64,000 bases of DNA from Rhodoferax sp. (GCA_024236015.1 JACKLK010000005.1:321692-385691); one strand, 5' to 3'; positions 1 through 8,474 are shown, counted from the first letter of the stretch. Notes: generated from the sequence alone by a model not told the origin. Translations and numbers: made by a program.

Positions 1-2
1 TG

Positions 3-245
3 TCCGACGCGATGCAGCTGGTGTTCCACCAGGTCGAACGCGAGGCGGACGAGCTCGGCCTGCAGCTGGCGGCGCTGGCCGGGTATCCGCCGCACGCGCA
101 ATTGCGCTTCCTCGAGCAGGCCTCGGCGCGCGACCTGCCGCAGCAGTCGATGCTCTCGAGCCATCCCGACATGGGCAGCCGGCTCGAGAGCCTGCGCCGC
201 ACCCTGCCGCTGGCGCAGCGGCTGTGGGAGGTGGGCCTGCAGTGA
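3..245 (+). CDS. M48-family zinc metalloprotease, C-terminal end (partial)
   Basis: Only the last 80 codons are present and the reading frame runs off the left edge, so no start can be assigned. The visible piece has the E-x-E-A-D-x-L-G stretch followed by a hydrophobic helix and AGYPP, which is how M48 (HtpX/BepA-like) proteases look around the third zinc ligand (the Glu of ExxxD). The SSHPDMGSRLESL segment is the typical M48 C-terminal motif. Members of the family usually act in the periplasm or envelope, often as lipoproteins, in protein quality control. The HExxH motif would lie upstream of the window and cannot be checked. Confidence 0.75.
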   Translation, partial: SDAMQLVFHQVEREADELGLQLAALAGYPPHAQLRFLEQASARDLPQQSMLSSHPDMGSRLESLRRTLPLAQRLWEVGLQ

Positions 246-298
246 CCCGGTACGTCGCGCGGCAGGGGTCGCGCCGGTGTTGAGGGAAAATCGGCTGC

Positions 299-553
299 AT
301 GACCGAACCCGAAAACACCACCCGCCCGGACCTGCCCGATCACCTGTCGATCGACCCGCGCAGCCCGCACCATGTCGCCGCCGTGTTCGAACACGATGTC
401 GGCATCCGCCTCAACGGCAAGGAGCGCTTCGATGTCAGCGAGTACTGCGTCAGCGAAGGCTGGATCAAGGTGCCCGCCGGCAAGACGCTGGACCGCAAGG
501 GCAACCCGCTGCTGATCAAGATCAAGGGGACGGTGGAGGCCTTCTACAAGTAG
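299..553 (+). CDS. DUF3297 family protein
   Basis: An 84-residue acidic protein that closely fits the DUF3297 family by memory of its signature: LPDHLSIDPRSPHH near the N-terminus, then AAVFEHDVGIRLNGKER, an EYC-SEGWI segment and a conserved KIKGTVEAF end. The family is small, soluble and widespread in Proteobacteria, with no established function. The ATG at 299 follows a GAGGGA ribosome-binding site with rather long spacing (about 11 bases). It stands alone; the MFS gene converges on it from the right, ending 4 bases after this stop. Confidence 0.85.
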   Translation: MTEPENTTRPDLPDHLSIDPRSPHHVAAVFEHDVGIRLNGKERFDVSEYCVSEGWIKVPAGKTLDRKGNPLLIKIKGTVEAFYK

Positions 554-557
554 GGGT

Positions 558-2177
558 TCACCCCGGCGGATGCAAGGCGAGGAAGTGCCGCACCAGCGGG
601 CGGTCGGGGCCGCTGTGCCATTGCAGCAGTTCCTGCTGCAGGTCGGCGTCGTGGTGCGACACCCGGCGGTGCTGGCGCAGGTGTTCGGCCCATGATTCGA
701 CAAAGAACCATTCGATGATCTGTTGCGGGTCATCGGTGTGTTCGCATACGCCCCAGGCATAGGCGCCATCGCGCCGGCGCGCCAGCGCCACCGGGTGCAA
801 CGCCTTCAGGAAGGCCGGGCGGTCGGCAGGGCGGATGCGGTAGCTGACCTGCACCAGCACCGGCCCGCGGTCGTGCGAGCCGGGTGCCACCGCCGCCGGT
901 TCGGGCCAATGGTGGGCCGCGTCGAGGTTGGCCTCGCCCGTGGGCAGCGGCAGGCGGCGCATCCACAGCGCCACGGCCAGCATGCCGGCGGCGCTCGCCG
1001 CCAGTGTCATCGGCAGGCCGATGCCGCGTGCCACCAGGCCCCAGCCCAGGCTGCCCGCGGCCATCGCGCCGTTGAACACGGTCAGGTAGACCGCCAGTGC
1101 GCGACCGCGCACCCAGTTCGGCAGGATGGCCTGCACGACGCTGCTCAAGGTCGTGAGCGCGACGATCCATCCGCCGCCCAACACCAGCGCGAGCAGCAGC
1201 GCCGCGGCCTGCGGCGGTTGCGCCACCATCGCCAGCATCACGGCGGCGGTGACGGCGGCCGACAGGCCCATCAGGCCATCGGCGCTCAGGCGCTGGCGCA
1301 GCCGCGGCAGCGCCAGCGCGCCGCCGATCGCGCCGACACCCACCGCTCCCAGCATCAGGCCATAGAAACCGGCCGAGCCGCCGAGCAACTGGCGCACCAC
1401 CAGCGGCATCAAGGCCCACATGGCGCTGGCGAACAGAAAGTAGCCGACCGCGCGCACCAGTACCACATGCAGCTCGCGGCTGGCCCGGGCATACCGCAGG
1501 CCGGCACGAAAGGCGCCGAGAAAATGCTCGGACAGGTCGTTCTGCGCGGCCGCCGGGCGGCGCCACCACCAAAGCGCCGCGATCACGCAGGCGTAGCTGA
1601 TCAGGTCCACGCCATAGGTGAATGCCGCGCCGAACGCGGCCAGCAGCAGGCCGCCCAGCGCCGGTCCGATGGCACGTGCGATGTTGACGCCCAGCGAGTT
1701 CAAACCGACGGCGGCCTTGAGTTGCCGGCGCGGCACCAGTTCGGGCACGATGGATTGCCAGGTCGGCCCCATCAATGCGGCACCGACACCGCCGGCGAAG
1801 GTCAGTGCGACCAGGCTGGCCACCGACAGGGTACCGGTATGCGCGAGCGCCAGCAGCATCGCACTGACGCAGGCCAGCGCGCATTGCACGGCGATCAGGA
1901 AGCGGCGCCGGTCCAGGATGTCCGACAACACGCCGGCCGGAATGGCGAACAGGAAGACGGGCAGGGTCGCTGCCGCCTGCACGGCGGCCACCGCCGCCGG
2001 ATTGGTCGTCAGTTCGGTGACGATCCAGGCGCTGGCGATGTCGCGCATGAAGCTGCCGACGTTGCCCAGCACCGTGGCGATCCACAGCACTGCGAACACC
2101 TTCTCGCGCAGCGGGGCGAAGGCGCCTTCACTGGCTGCGGGCGGATGTTTCTCAGTCGCCATCGGGGTGGTGGACAT
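558..2177 (-). CDS. MFS_3-type transporter with C-terminal alpha/beta-barrel-like domain
   Basis: A 539-residue membrane protein. Residues about 20-420 form some twelve hydrophobic segments of the major facilitator superfamily, with the motif D-I-L-D-R-R-R-F between helices 2 and 3. The last 90 residues are soluble and resemble an antibiotic-monooxygenase-type dimeric barrel (VQVSYRIRPADRPAFLKAL, then IIEWFFVESWAEH). This arrangement is typical of Pfam MFS_3 (EntS/DUF894-like exporters), so the fusion is not unusual. The substrate is unknown; siderophore or small-molecule export is the usual guess. It begins 48 bases after the amidohydrolase gene on the same strand and may be the last gene of that operon. 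Confidence 0.85.
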   Translation of the reverse strand: MSTTPMATEKHPPAASEGAFAPLREKVFAVLWIATVLGNVGSFMRDIASAWIVTELTTNPAAVAAVQAAATLPVFLFAIPAGVLSDILDRRRFLIAVQCALACVSAMLLALAHTGTLSVASLVALTFAGGVGAALMGPTWQSIVPELVPRRQLKAAVGLNSLGVNIARAIGPALGGLLLAAFGAAFTYGVDLISYACVIAALWWWRRPAAAQNDLSEHFLGAFRAGLRYARASRELHVVLVRAVGYFLFASAMWALMPLVVRQLLGGSAGFYGLMLGAVGVGAIGGALALPRLRQRLSADGLMGLSAAVTAAVMLAMVAQPPQAAALLLALVLGGGWIVALTTLSSVVQAILPNWVRGRALAVYLTVFNGAMAAGSLGWGLVARGIGLPMTLAASAAGMLAVALWMRRLPLPTGEANLDAAHHWPEPAAVAPGSHDRGPVLVQVSYRIRPADRPAFLKALHPVALARRRDGAYAWGVCEHTDDPQQIIEWFFVESWAEHLRQHRRVSHHDADLQQELLQWHSGPDRPLVRHFLALHPPG

Positions 2178-2225
2178 ACCGGCCGTGCCAGGTCGGCAGC
2201 CGCAGTGCGCGGGATGGCACCGTCA

Positions 2226-4115
2226 TCACGCGGCCCAGCATGCGCAGCCCAGCGCGCCCCAGAAACCTTTCAGGTCGTCGATCGGCAGGTTCCGGGTCCA
2301 TGCGTTGGCATGGGCATGGCCGTGGATGTTGCAGCCGTTGGCGCAGCCACAGGCCGCCGCATGCTGGCGCAAGGTGGCCTGCAACGGGGCGCCTTCGGTG
2401 TCGGCCCAGCGACCGTAACCGCCGAAGCTGCGCACCGGCGACCAGTCGGGCATCGGCGGTGGCGGCGGCTTGTCGTCATGCACCTTGAACTCGGCCGCGC
2501 CATAGACCACCGTGCCGCCGACCACCGTCAGCAGCGCCGTCGTGTCGGCGATCTCGGATTCGGCGCAGGCGAAGAAGTCGCGGTCGGGGACCACCAGGTC
2601 GGCCAGCTGGCCGATCGCGATGCGGCCCTTCTTGCCTTCCTCGTTCGAGAACCAGGTGACGTTCTCGGTCCACATGCGCAGGGCGGTCTCGCGGTCCAGG
2701 CAGTTGCGCTGCGGATACAGCTGCATGCCGCCGACGGTCTTGCCGGTGATCAGCCAGGACAGCGACACCCAGGGGTTGTACGAGGCGACCCGTGTCGCAT
2801 CGGTGCCGGCCGAGACATGCACGCCCTTGTCCAGCATGCGCTTGACCGGTGGCGTGGCCTGGGCCGCGCCCGGCCCGTACCGCTCGACGAAATATTCGCC
2901 CTGGTAGGCCATGCGGTGCTGCACGGCAATGCCGCCGCCGAGCGCCGCGATGCGGTCGATCGACCGTTCGGAGATGGTCTCGGCATGGTCGAAGAACCAG
3001 TGCAGGCCGTCCAGCGGCGTATCCTGGTTCACCCGCTCGAACACGTCGAGTGCGCGGCTGATGGTCTCGTCGTAGGTGGCGTGCAGCCGCCAGGGCCAGC
3101 GGTTCTGCACCAGGATGCGCACCACCTCCTCCAGCTCCGGCTCCATGGCGTCGGTCATGTCGGGCCGGGGCTCGCGGAAATCCTCGAAGTCCGCCGCCGA
3201 GAACACCAGCATCTCGCCGGCGCCGTTGTGGCGGAAGTAGTCGTCGCCTTGCTTGTAGGCCGAGCTGGCCGTCCATGTCAGGAAGTCGTCCTTCTCCTGC
3301 TTGGGCTTTTGCGTGAACAGGTTGTAGGCCAGGCGGATGGTCAGCTGCCCGGCGTCCGCGAGCTGCTGCACCACGGCATAGTCGTCCGGGTAGTTCTGGA
3401 AGCCGCCACCGGCGTCGATGGCGCCGGTCACGCCCAGGCGGTTGAGCTCGCGCATGAAGTGGCGCGTCGAGTTCAGCTGGTAGTCGATCGGCAGTTTCGG
3501 CCCCTTGGCCAGGGTGGCATACAGGATCGAGGCGTTGGGCTTGGCCAGCAGCAGGCCGGTCGGGTTGCCCTGCCGGTCGCGCACGATCTCGCCGCCGGGC
3601 GGGGCCGGCGTGTCGCGGTCGTAGCCGACCGCGCGCAGCGCCGCGGCATTGAGCAGGGCGCGGTCGTACAGGTGCAGGATGAACACCGGGGTGTCGGGCG
3701 CGGCGACATTGAGCTCTTCGATGGCCGGCAACCGCTTCTCGGCGAACTGATGCTCGGTGAAGCCGCCCACCACGCGCACCCATTGCGGCGCCGGCGTGAC
3801 CGCGACCTGGCGTCTGAGCATGGCCATGGCATCGGCCAGGCTGCGCACGCCGTCCCAGCGCAGCTCCATGTTGAAGTTCAGGCCGCCGCGGATGATGTGC
3901 AGATGGTTGTCGATCAGGCCCGGCAACACGCGCCGGCCCCGCAGGTCGATGACGCGGGTGCGCGGGCCGGCCAGGGCCATGATGTCGTGGTCGTTGCCGA
4001 CATGCGTGAAGCGCCCGCCCGAGATGGCGACGGCGCTGGCGCTGGGCCGGGCCGGGTCGAGCGTGGTGAAGCGCCCGCGGTGCAGGATCATGTCGGGGTG
4101 CGGCGTATCAGCCAT
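2226..4115 (-). CDS. YtcJ-type amidohydrolase (amidohydrolase 3 family)
   Basis: A 629-residue metal-dependent hydrolase of the YtcJ / N-substituted-formamide deformylase group. The N-terminal small beta domain leads to the metal-binding H71-L-H73 pair in LPGLIDNHLHI; later segments (LHWFFDHAETI, VSAGTDATR) supply the other expected metal ligands. The physiological substrate is unknown. The start at 4115 is preferred to an in-frame ATG 21 codons upstream because a GGAGG box sits 9 bases before it, and it overlaps the XapX stop by 8 bases, suggesting translational coupling. The end is odd: a cysteine- and histidine-rich tail (GCGCANGC, then GCACWAA) that could bind metal. It appears cytoplasmic, with no signal peptide. 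Confidence 0.85.
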   Translation of the reverse strand: MADTPHPDMILHRGRFTTLDPARPSASAVAISGGRFTHVGNDHDIMALAGPRTRVIDLRGRRVLPGLIDNHLHIIRGGLNFNMELRWDGVRSLADAMAMLRRQVAVTPAPQWVRVVGGFTEHQFAEKRLPAIEELNVAAPDTPVFILHLYDRALLNAAALRAVGYDRDTPAPPGGEIVRDRQGNPTGLLLAKPNASILYATLAKGPKLPIDYQLNSTRHFMRELNRLGVTGAIDAGGGFQNYPDDYAVVQQLADAGQLTIRLAYNLFTQKPKQEKDDFLTWTASSAYKQGDDYFRHNGAGEMLVFSAADFEDFREPRPDMTDAMEPELEEVVRILVQNRWPWRLHATYDETISRALDVFERVNQDTPLDGLHWFFDHAETISERSIDRIAALGGGIAVQHRMAYQGEYFVERYGPGAAQATPPVKRMLDKGVHVSAGTDATRVASYNPWVSLSWLITGKTVGGMQLYPQRNCLDRETALRMWTENVTWFSNEEGKKGRIAIGQLADLVVPDRDFFACAESEIADTTALLTVVGGTVVYGAAEFKVHDDKPPPPPMPDWSPVRSFGGYGRWADTEGAPLQATLRQHAAACGCANGCNIHGHAHANAWTRNLPIDDLKGFWGALGCACWAA

Positions 4116-4419
4116 GGCGTGGGTCCTCCGTGGTGGCGGCGGCGTGGGTGGATGCGCCCGGTTGCGCCAGGCCGGCATCCGGGGCGCAACGCGGCAGCTC
4201 GCCGAACATGTGGGGCCGGACCTGGTGCTGCAGCCAGGTCGAGGCCCGTGACTCGGCCTTGAACAGGTGCTGCACCAGCGGCGGGAGTTGTTCGCCCGCC
4301 AGGATGCCGAGCAAGCCCACCAGCGCGATCACCGGCGGTGCGGGCGAACGCACGCCGAACAGGCTGTAGACGACGCCGACCAGCAGTCCGACCGCCAGCG
4401 AGAGCAGGTAGGGCTTCAT
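4108..4419 (-). CDS. XapX domain small membrane protein
   Basis: A 103-residue protein. Residues 1-50 form two close hydrophobic helices with the XapX (DUF1427) pattern SLAVGLLVGVVYSLFGVRSPAPP followed by LVGLLGILAGEQL. The rest is a polar tail. XapX proteins occur beside isochorismatase-like hydrolases and YtcJ amidohydrolases in many proteobacteria, as here, and the family has no proven role. It lies 14 bases after the hydrolase gene and overlaps the amidohydrolase start, so the three are almost surely co-transcribed. A role as membrane partner or small-molecule channel for the two hydrolases is inference only. Confidence 0.8.
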   Translation of the reverse strand: MKPYLLSLAVGLLVGVVYSLFGVRSPAPPVIALVGLLGILAGEQLPPLVQHLFKAESRASTWLQHQVRPHMFGELPRCAPDAGLAQPGASTHAAATTEDPRHG

Positions 4420-4433
4420 CGCGCGGTTCCGGC

Positions 4434-5087
4434 TCAGCCTTCGTGCGCGCCGAACATGGTCTTGGCGTAGGTGATGCCCAGGCCATACGCGCCCGCGAGC
4501 CGGCGGGCGATGCCGGTGGTCATCTCGTAGGTCTCGGCGCGTGCCCAGTCGCGCTGCATCTCGAGCAGGTATTGCAGCGCGGTCATCGGTTGCGCGCCGG
4601 CCTGCACCATGCGGTCCATGGCGCGGTCGTGCGCTTCCTGCGACACGTCGCCGCAGGCGTCGGCAATCACGTAGACCTGGAAGCCCTGGTCCAGCGCCGA
4701 CAGGGCCGGGCCGACGATGCACACGCTGGTCCACAGGCCGGCCAGCACGATGCGGTCCTTGCCGATCTCGTTGACGCGCGCGATGACGGCGGCGTCCTCC
4801 CAGCAGTTCATCGAGGTGCGGTCGAGCAGTCTCGCGCCGGGGAACGGCGCGGTCACTTCGTCGAACATCGGACCCGAGAAGCTCTTTTCGGCCACCGTGG
4901 TCAGGATGGTCGACGCGTCGAAGCCGGCGGCGGCGCTGGCCACCAGGCCCGCGTTGTTGCGCAGGCTGGCGCCATCGATGGAGTGCGTCGCAAAAGCCAT
5001 CTGCGACTGGAAGTCGATCATGACCAGGGTGTGGTCGCGGGGGGTGAGCAGCTTGGCGCCGGGTGTTGGTTTGGCGAGGATGGGCAT
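4434..5087 (-). CDS. isochorismatase-family (YcaC-like) cysteine hydrolase
   Basis: A 217-residue hydrolase of the isochorismatase superfamily, YcaC-like branch. The catalytic Asp is D25 in LVMIDFQ, a Lys follows in TVAEKSF, and the nucleophilic Cys lies in VLAGLWTSVCIVG. The family hydrolyses amides and related bonds through a cysteine nucleophile; this member's substrate is unknown. The start at 5087 has a GGAG box 8 bases upstream; a longer in-frame ORF to 5204 lacks one. It is the first gene of the leftward hydrolase/XapX/amidohydrolase set, which would suit a two-step breakdown of an amide or formamide compound. Confidence 0.85.
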   Translation of the reverse strand: MPILAKPTPGAKLLTPRDHTLVMIDFQSQMAFATHSIDGASLRNNAGLVASAAAGFDASTILTTVAEKSFSGPMFDEVTAPFPGARLLDRTSMNCWEDAAVIARVNEIGKDRIVLAGLWTSVCIVGPALSALDQGFQVYVIADACGDVSQEAHDRAMDRMVQAGAQPMTALQYLLEMQRDWARAETYEMTTGIARRLAGAYGLGITYAKTMFGAHEG

Positions 5088-5307
5088 GGCGATACTCCGT
5101 TCATGGGCCTGTAGGTTGCCGGCGCGTGCGCACCGGGCGGAACAAAGAGGCGTGACAGCGTTTGAATCCGCTTGTGCATTCTGGGCGGCGAGGCCTTCGG
5201 ACACATGCCGCAGTGGGGAGAGTGCAGGGTGTATCCAAAGAGGTAGTGCCGCACCGAAATTGCCGCAGCGTGCGCGCAGCGGTGCAGGCGCCGCACTCGT
5301 GCGCTAG

Positions 5308-5679
5308 GGGCCCGCCGGCATCGGCAAGACGGCCTTGCTCGATCAGGCGCTGCTCGGTGCGTACGGCATGCGGGTGTTGCGCTCGACCGCGGTGGAGTTC
5401 GCGTCCGGGTTTCCGTTTGCCGGTCTGCATCAGTTGTGCGGGCCGCTGCTGGCGCAATCCGCTGCGCTGCCGCCGCCCCAGCGCGACGCCCTGCAGATCG
5501 CCTTTGGCAGCCAGGACGGGCCGGCACCACATCCGCTGTTGATCGGTCTGGCGACGTTGATGCTGCTGTCCGGCGCCGCGGGCGAGCTGCCGACGGCAGG
5601 TGTGGGGGACGACGGGTATTGGCTCGATCACGCTTCCGCCCAGGTGCTGAGCGCCTGGCCGCTCGGCATTGCGGCCTGA
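5308..5679 (+). pseudogene. remnant of a LuxR-family ATPase regulator (N-terminal NTPase fragment)
   Basis: An in-frame TAG at 5305-5307 is followed directly by codons for GPAGIGKTALLD, a perfect Walker A loop, then about 110 residues that read like the start of the AAA domain of large LuxR-type regulators (SGFPFAGLHQLCGPLL, PLLIGLATLMLLS). A Walker-B-like stretch (VGDDGYWLDHASAQVL) comes where expected but its hydrophobic strand is degraded, and the frame then stops at 5677-5679. The region before the P-loop and roughly 700 residues after it, including the HTH domain, are missing. A TTG at 5335 could start a short protein, but it would lack the P-loop. I read this as a decayed gene. Confidence 0.7.
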
Positions 5680-5687
5680 TGCCGGGC

Positions 5688-7133
5688 TCAGGCCCTGGCG
5701 GCCTGGAGCCGCGCCAGCGCCGCAGCCACGCCCGCGCCATACGCCGGATCGGCCAGGCTGCAGTTCGCCACGTGGCGCTGCTTCACGGCATCGCCCGCAT
5801 CACCGAGTGCGCGCGCGGTGTTGTCGAACAAGGTCTGCTGCTGGGCGGGAGTCATCAGGCGGAACAAGGCGCCGGGCTGCGAGTAGTAGTCGGTGTCGGT
5901 CTTGTGGTCCCAGTGGGCGGCCGCACCCTGCAGCGCCAGCGGCGGCTCGTTCAGCGTCGGCTGGTCCTGCCACTGCGCGGCGCTGTTGGGTTCGTAGCCG
6001 ATGGTGCGGCCGTTGTTGTCGTCCACCCGCATCGCGCCGTCGCGGTGGTAGCTGTGGAACGGGCATTTCGGTGCGTTCACCGGGATCTGGTTGAAGTTCA
6101 CGCCGAGCCGGTAGCGCTGGGTGTCGCCGTACGAGAACAGCCGTGCCTGCAGCATCCGGTCGGGCGAGAAGCCGATGCCCGGCACCACGTTGGCCGGCGA
6201 GAACGCCGCCTGCTCGACTTCCGCGAAATAGTTCTCCGGGTTGCGGTCCAGCGTCATCTGGCCGACCTCGATCAGCGGGTAGTCGCCGTGGGGCCAGACC
6301 TTGGTCAGGTCGAACGGGTTGAACGGTGCGTCGGCGGCCTGTTGCTCGGTCATGACCTGCACCAGCAGGGTCCAGCGCGGATGATCTCCGCGCTCGATGG
6401 CGTCGAACAGGTCGCGCTGGGCGCTTTCGCGGTCCTTGGCCACCACCGCCTCGGCCTGGGCGTCGGTGAGGTTGCGAATGCCTTGTGCGCAGCGCCAGTG
6501 GAACTTGACCCAGTGCCGCTCGTTCGCGGCGTTGATGAAGCTGAAGGTATGGCTGCCGAAGCCGTGCATATGGCGGTAGCCGTCGGGCAGGCCGCGGTCG
6601 CTCATCACGATCGTGACCTGGTGCAGGGCCTCGGGCAGCAGGGTCCAGAAGTCCCAGTTGCCGTGGGCGCTGCGCAGGTTGGTGCGCGGGTCGCGCTTGA
6701 CCGCGTGGTTCAGGTCCGGGAAACGCAGCGGGTCGCGCATGAAGAACACCGGCGTGTTGTTGCCCACCAGGTCCCAGTTGCCCTCCTCGGTATAGAACTT
6801 CACGGCGAAGCCGCGGATGTCGCGTTCGGCATCGGCCGCGCCGCGTTCCCCCGCGACCGTGGAGAAACGCACGAACAGTTCGGTGCGCTTGCCGATCTCC
6901 GAGAACAGCCGGGCCCGGGTGTAGCGGCTGATGTCGTGCGTCACGGTGAAGCTGCCATGGGCGCCCGAGCCCTTGGCATGCATGCGGCGTTCCGGGATCA
7001 CCTCGCGGTCGAAATGCGCGAGTTTCTCGATCAGCCAGATGTCCTGCAGCAGCGCGGGTCCGCGGGCTCCCGCGGTCATCGTGTTCTGGTTGTCGGCGAC
7101 GGGTGCGCCGCTGGCGTGGGTGAGCGTGTTCAT
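5688..7133 (-). CDS. katA: monofunctional heme catalase (clade 3, KatA type)
   Basis: A 481-residue small-subunit catalase that dismutates hydrogen peroxide. The distal His lies in GSGAHGSFTVTHD, the distal Asn in LVGNNTPVFF, and the proximal heme-ligand Tyr in RLFSYGDTQRYRLG. The length equals that of clade 3 catalases (about 480). There is no signal peptide, so it acts in the cytoplasm. The start at 7133 has AAGGA 6-7 bases upstream; the in-frame extension to 7352 has no family similarity. The 333-base divergent gap to the next gene holds two related dyads (7269-7284, 7328-7343) that might be regulator sites. I do not see a clear OxyR box. The gene symbol is by family. Confidence 0.95.
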   Translation of the reverse strand: MNTLTHASGAPVADNQNTMTAGARGPALLQDIWLIEKLAHFDREVIPERRMHAKGSGAHGSFTVTHDISRYTRARLFSEIGKRTELFVRFSTVAGERGAADAERDIRGFAVKFYTEEGNWDLVGNNTPVFFMRDPLRFPDLNHAVKRDPRTNLRSAHGNWDFWTLLPEALHQVTIVMSDRGLPDGYRHMHGFGSHTFSFINAANERHWVKFHWRCAQGIRNLTDAQAEAVVAKDRESAQRDLFDAIERGDHPRWTLLVQVMTEQQAADAPFNPFDLTKVWPHGDYPLIEVGQMTLDRNPENYFAEVEQAAFSPANVVPGIGFSPDRMLQARLFSYGDTQRYRLGVNFNQIPVNAPKCPFHSYHRDGAMRVDDNNGRTIGYEPNSAAQWQDQPTLNEPPLALQGAAAHWDHKTDTDYYSQPGALFRLMTPAQQQTLFDNTARALGDAGDAVKQRHVANCSLADPAYGAGVAAALARLQAARA

Positions 7134-7268
7134 GCGGGTCCTTTGTGATGTCGAAGGGTGGGGGCGCGCCGACCGGGCATCGACGGCTCCCGCCGATCCG
7201 CCGCAGCGCACCGGGCAACTGTCCCCGTTCCGCGGCCCGGTGCCATCGCCCGTCGGGTTGCCGGCGGA

Positions 7269-7284
7269 TAGGCCTTTGGGGGTA
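7269..7284. promoter_or_regulatory. imperfect 16-bp dyad, copy 1
   Basis: TAGGCCTTTGGGGGTA lies between the divergent katA and alpha/beta hydrolase starts. It matches a second site 59 bp to the right at 11 of 16 positions, and both fit TA-N3-4-CC-N-GG-N3-4-TA symmetry. A paired regulator site is likely but the protein is unknown. Confidence 0.35.
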
Positions 7285-7327
7285 CGGGCGCGTGGCGCGA
7301 CGCCGCACGTGCCTCGCCATGGGTGGG

Positions 7328-7343
7328 TAGGTCCAAGGGAGTA
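7328..7343. promoter_or_regulatory. imperfect 16-bp dyad, copy 2
   Basis: TAGGTCCAAGGGAGTA is the partner of the site at 7269-7284. The centre-to-centre distance of 59 bp is between five and six helical turns. It sits 124 bases before the hydrolase start and about 200 before katA, so either gene could be the target. Confidence 0.35.
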
Positions 7344-7466
7344 GGGCCGCATCGACCTGGCGGGGCTGTTGCGGCGGGCGCGCGCGCCCTACGCTTGGCC
7401 TTGCCAGGACGCATGCGGTGTCCGGGCCAATCGCCCACCACATTCCCCGCATCAGGAGCGAGCGAC

Positions 7467-8474
7467 ATGACACCAGGCCATCGACACGATGCCACCCCCA
7501 TCGACGCCCAGCGCAGGCAGGTCGTCATGGGTACCGCCGCGCTGGCGGTTGCCGCAGGGCTGCCCCTGGCAGCCGCGGCAGCTTCCGCCGGCCCGGCCGG
7601 CAGCCGGCAGATCCCATCCACCCAACCGCAACAAGGAAACACCATGAACACCATCACCACCCGGGACGGAACCTCGATCTTCTACAAGGACTGGGGCAGC
7701 GGCCAACCGGTCGTCTTCTCGCATGGCTGGCCGCTGACCGCCGACGCGTGGGAGGACCAGATGGTCTTCCTGGGCCTGCAGGGTTATCGGGTGATCGCGC
7801 ACGACCGCCGCGGCCACGGCCGCTCGGGCCAGTCGTGGAGCGGCAACGACATGGACACCTATGCCGATGATCTGGCCGAGCTGTTCAACACGCTCGACCT
7901 GCGCGACGCCGTCATGGTCGGCCACTCGACCGGCGGCGGCGAGGTGGCGCGTTACATCGGCCGGCACGGCAACAAGCGCGTGGCCAAGGCGGTGCTGGTC
8001 GGCGCGGTGCCGCCGACCATGATGCGCTCGGCGGCGTATCCCGATGGCCTGCCCAAGGAGGTGTTCGACGGCATCCGCGCCGGCGTGCTGGCCGATCGTT
8101 CGCAGTTCTTCAAGGACCTGAGCGGCCCGTTCTACGGTGCCAACCGCGCCGGCGCCAAGGTCTCGCAGGGCCAGCGCGACGCGTTCTGGCTGATGGGCAT
8201 GCAGGGTTCGCTCAAGAGCGAATACGACTGCATCGCGCAGTTCTCCGAGACGGACTTCACCGAAGACCTGAAGAAGATGAGCATCCCCACGCTGTTCGTG
8301 CACGGCGACGACGACCAGATCGTGCCGATCGACAAGTCGGCGCAGCTGGCCGTCAAGCTGGTGCCGAACGGCACGTTGAAGGTCTACCCGGGTGCCTCGC
8401 ACGGCCTGGCCACGACCCACAAGGACCAGCTCAACCGGGACCTGCTGGCCTTCATCCGCGGCTCGGCGGGCTGA
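7467..8474 (+). CDS. alpha/beta hydrolase, arylesterase/non-heme chloroperoxidase type, with Tat-like leader
   Basis: The enzyme part (from about residue 60) is a standard 276-residue alpha/beta hydrolase of the arylesterase/perhydrolase group: oxyanion HGWPL, nucleophile Ser in MVGHSTGGG, Asp in VHGDDDQIVP and His in PGASHGLATT. The first 59 codons encode QRRQVVMG and a hydrophobic Ala-rich stretch ending AAAAASA, which looks like a twin-arginine signal. The ATG at 7467 has AGGAG about 8 bases before it. A second ATG at 7644, with AAGGAAAC just before it, begins MNTITTRDGTSI, the usual family start. Both start sites look functional, so an exported and a cytoplasmic form are possible. Confidence 0.88.
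   Translation: MTPGHRHDATPIDAQRRQVVMGTAALAVAAGLPLAAAAASAGPAGSRQIPSTQPQQGNTMNTITTRDGTSIFYKDWGSGQPVVFSHGWPLTADAWEDQMVFLGLQGYRVIAHDRRGHGRSGQSWSGNDMDTYADDLAELFNTLDLRDAVMVGHSTGGGEVARYIGRHGNKRVAKAVLVGAVPPTMMRSAAYPDGLPKEVFDGIRAGVLADRSQFFKDLSGPFYGANRAGAKVSQGQRDAFWLMGMQGSLKSEYDCIAQFSETDFTEDLKKMSIPTLFVHGDDDQIVPIDKSAQLAVKLVPNGTLKVYPGASHGLATTHKDQLNRDLLAFIRGSAG

Noticed and set aside
723..4262. An 1179-codon open frame on the plus strand
   Set aside because: It lies opposite the MFS and amidohydrolase genes, has low-complexity Arg/Gln/His/Ala composition and no recognisable domain. It is a shadow frame of high-GC DNA.
5335..5679. An intact small gene starting at TTG 5335
   Set aside because: The P-loop and its sequence context lie just before the TTG and the fragment ends after a damaged Walker B, so it is better explained as a remnant of a large regulator.
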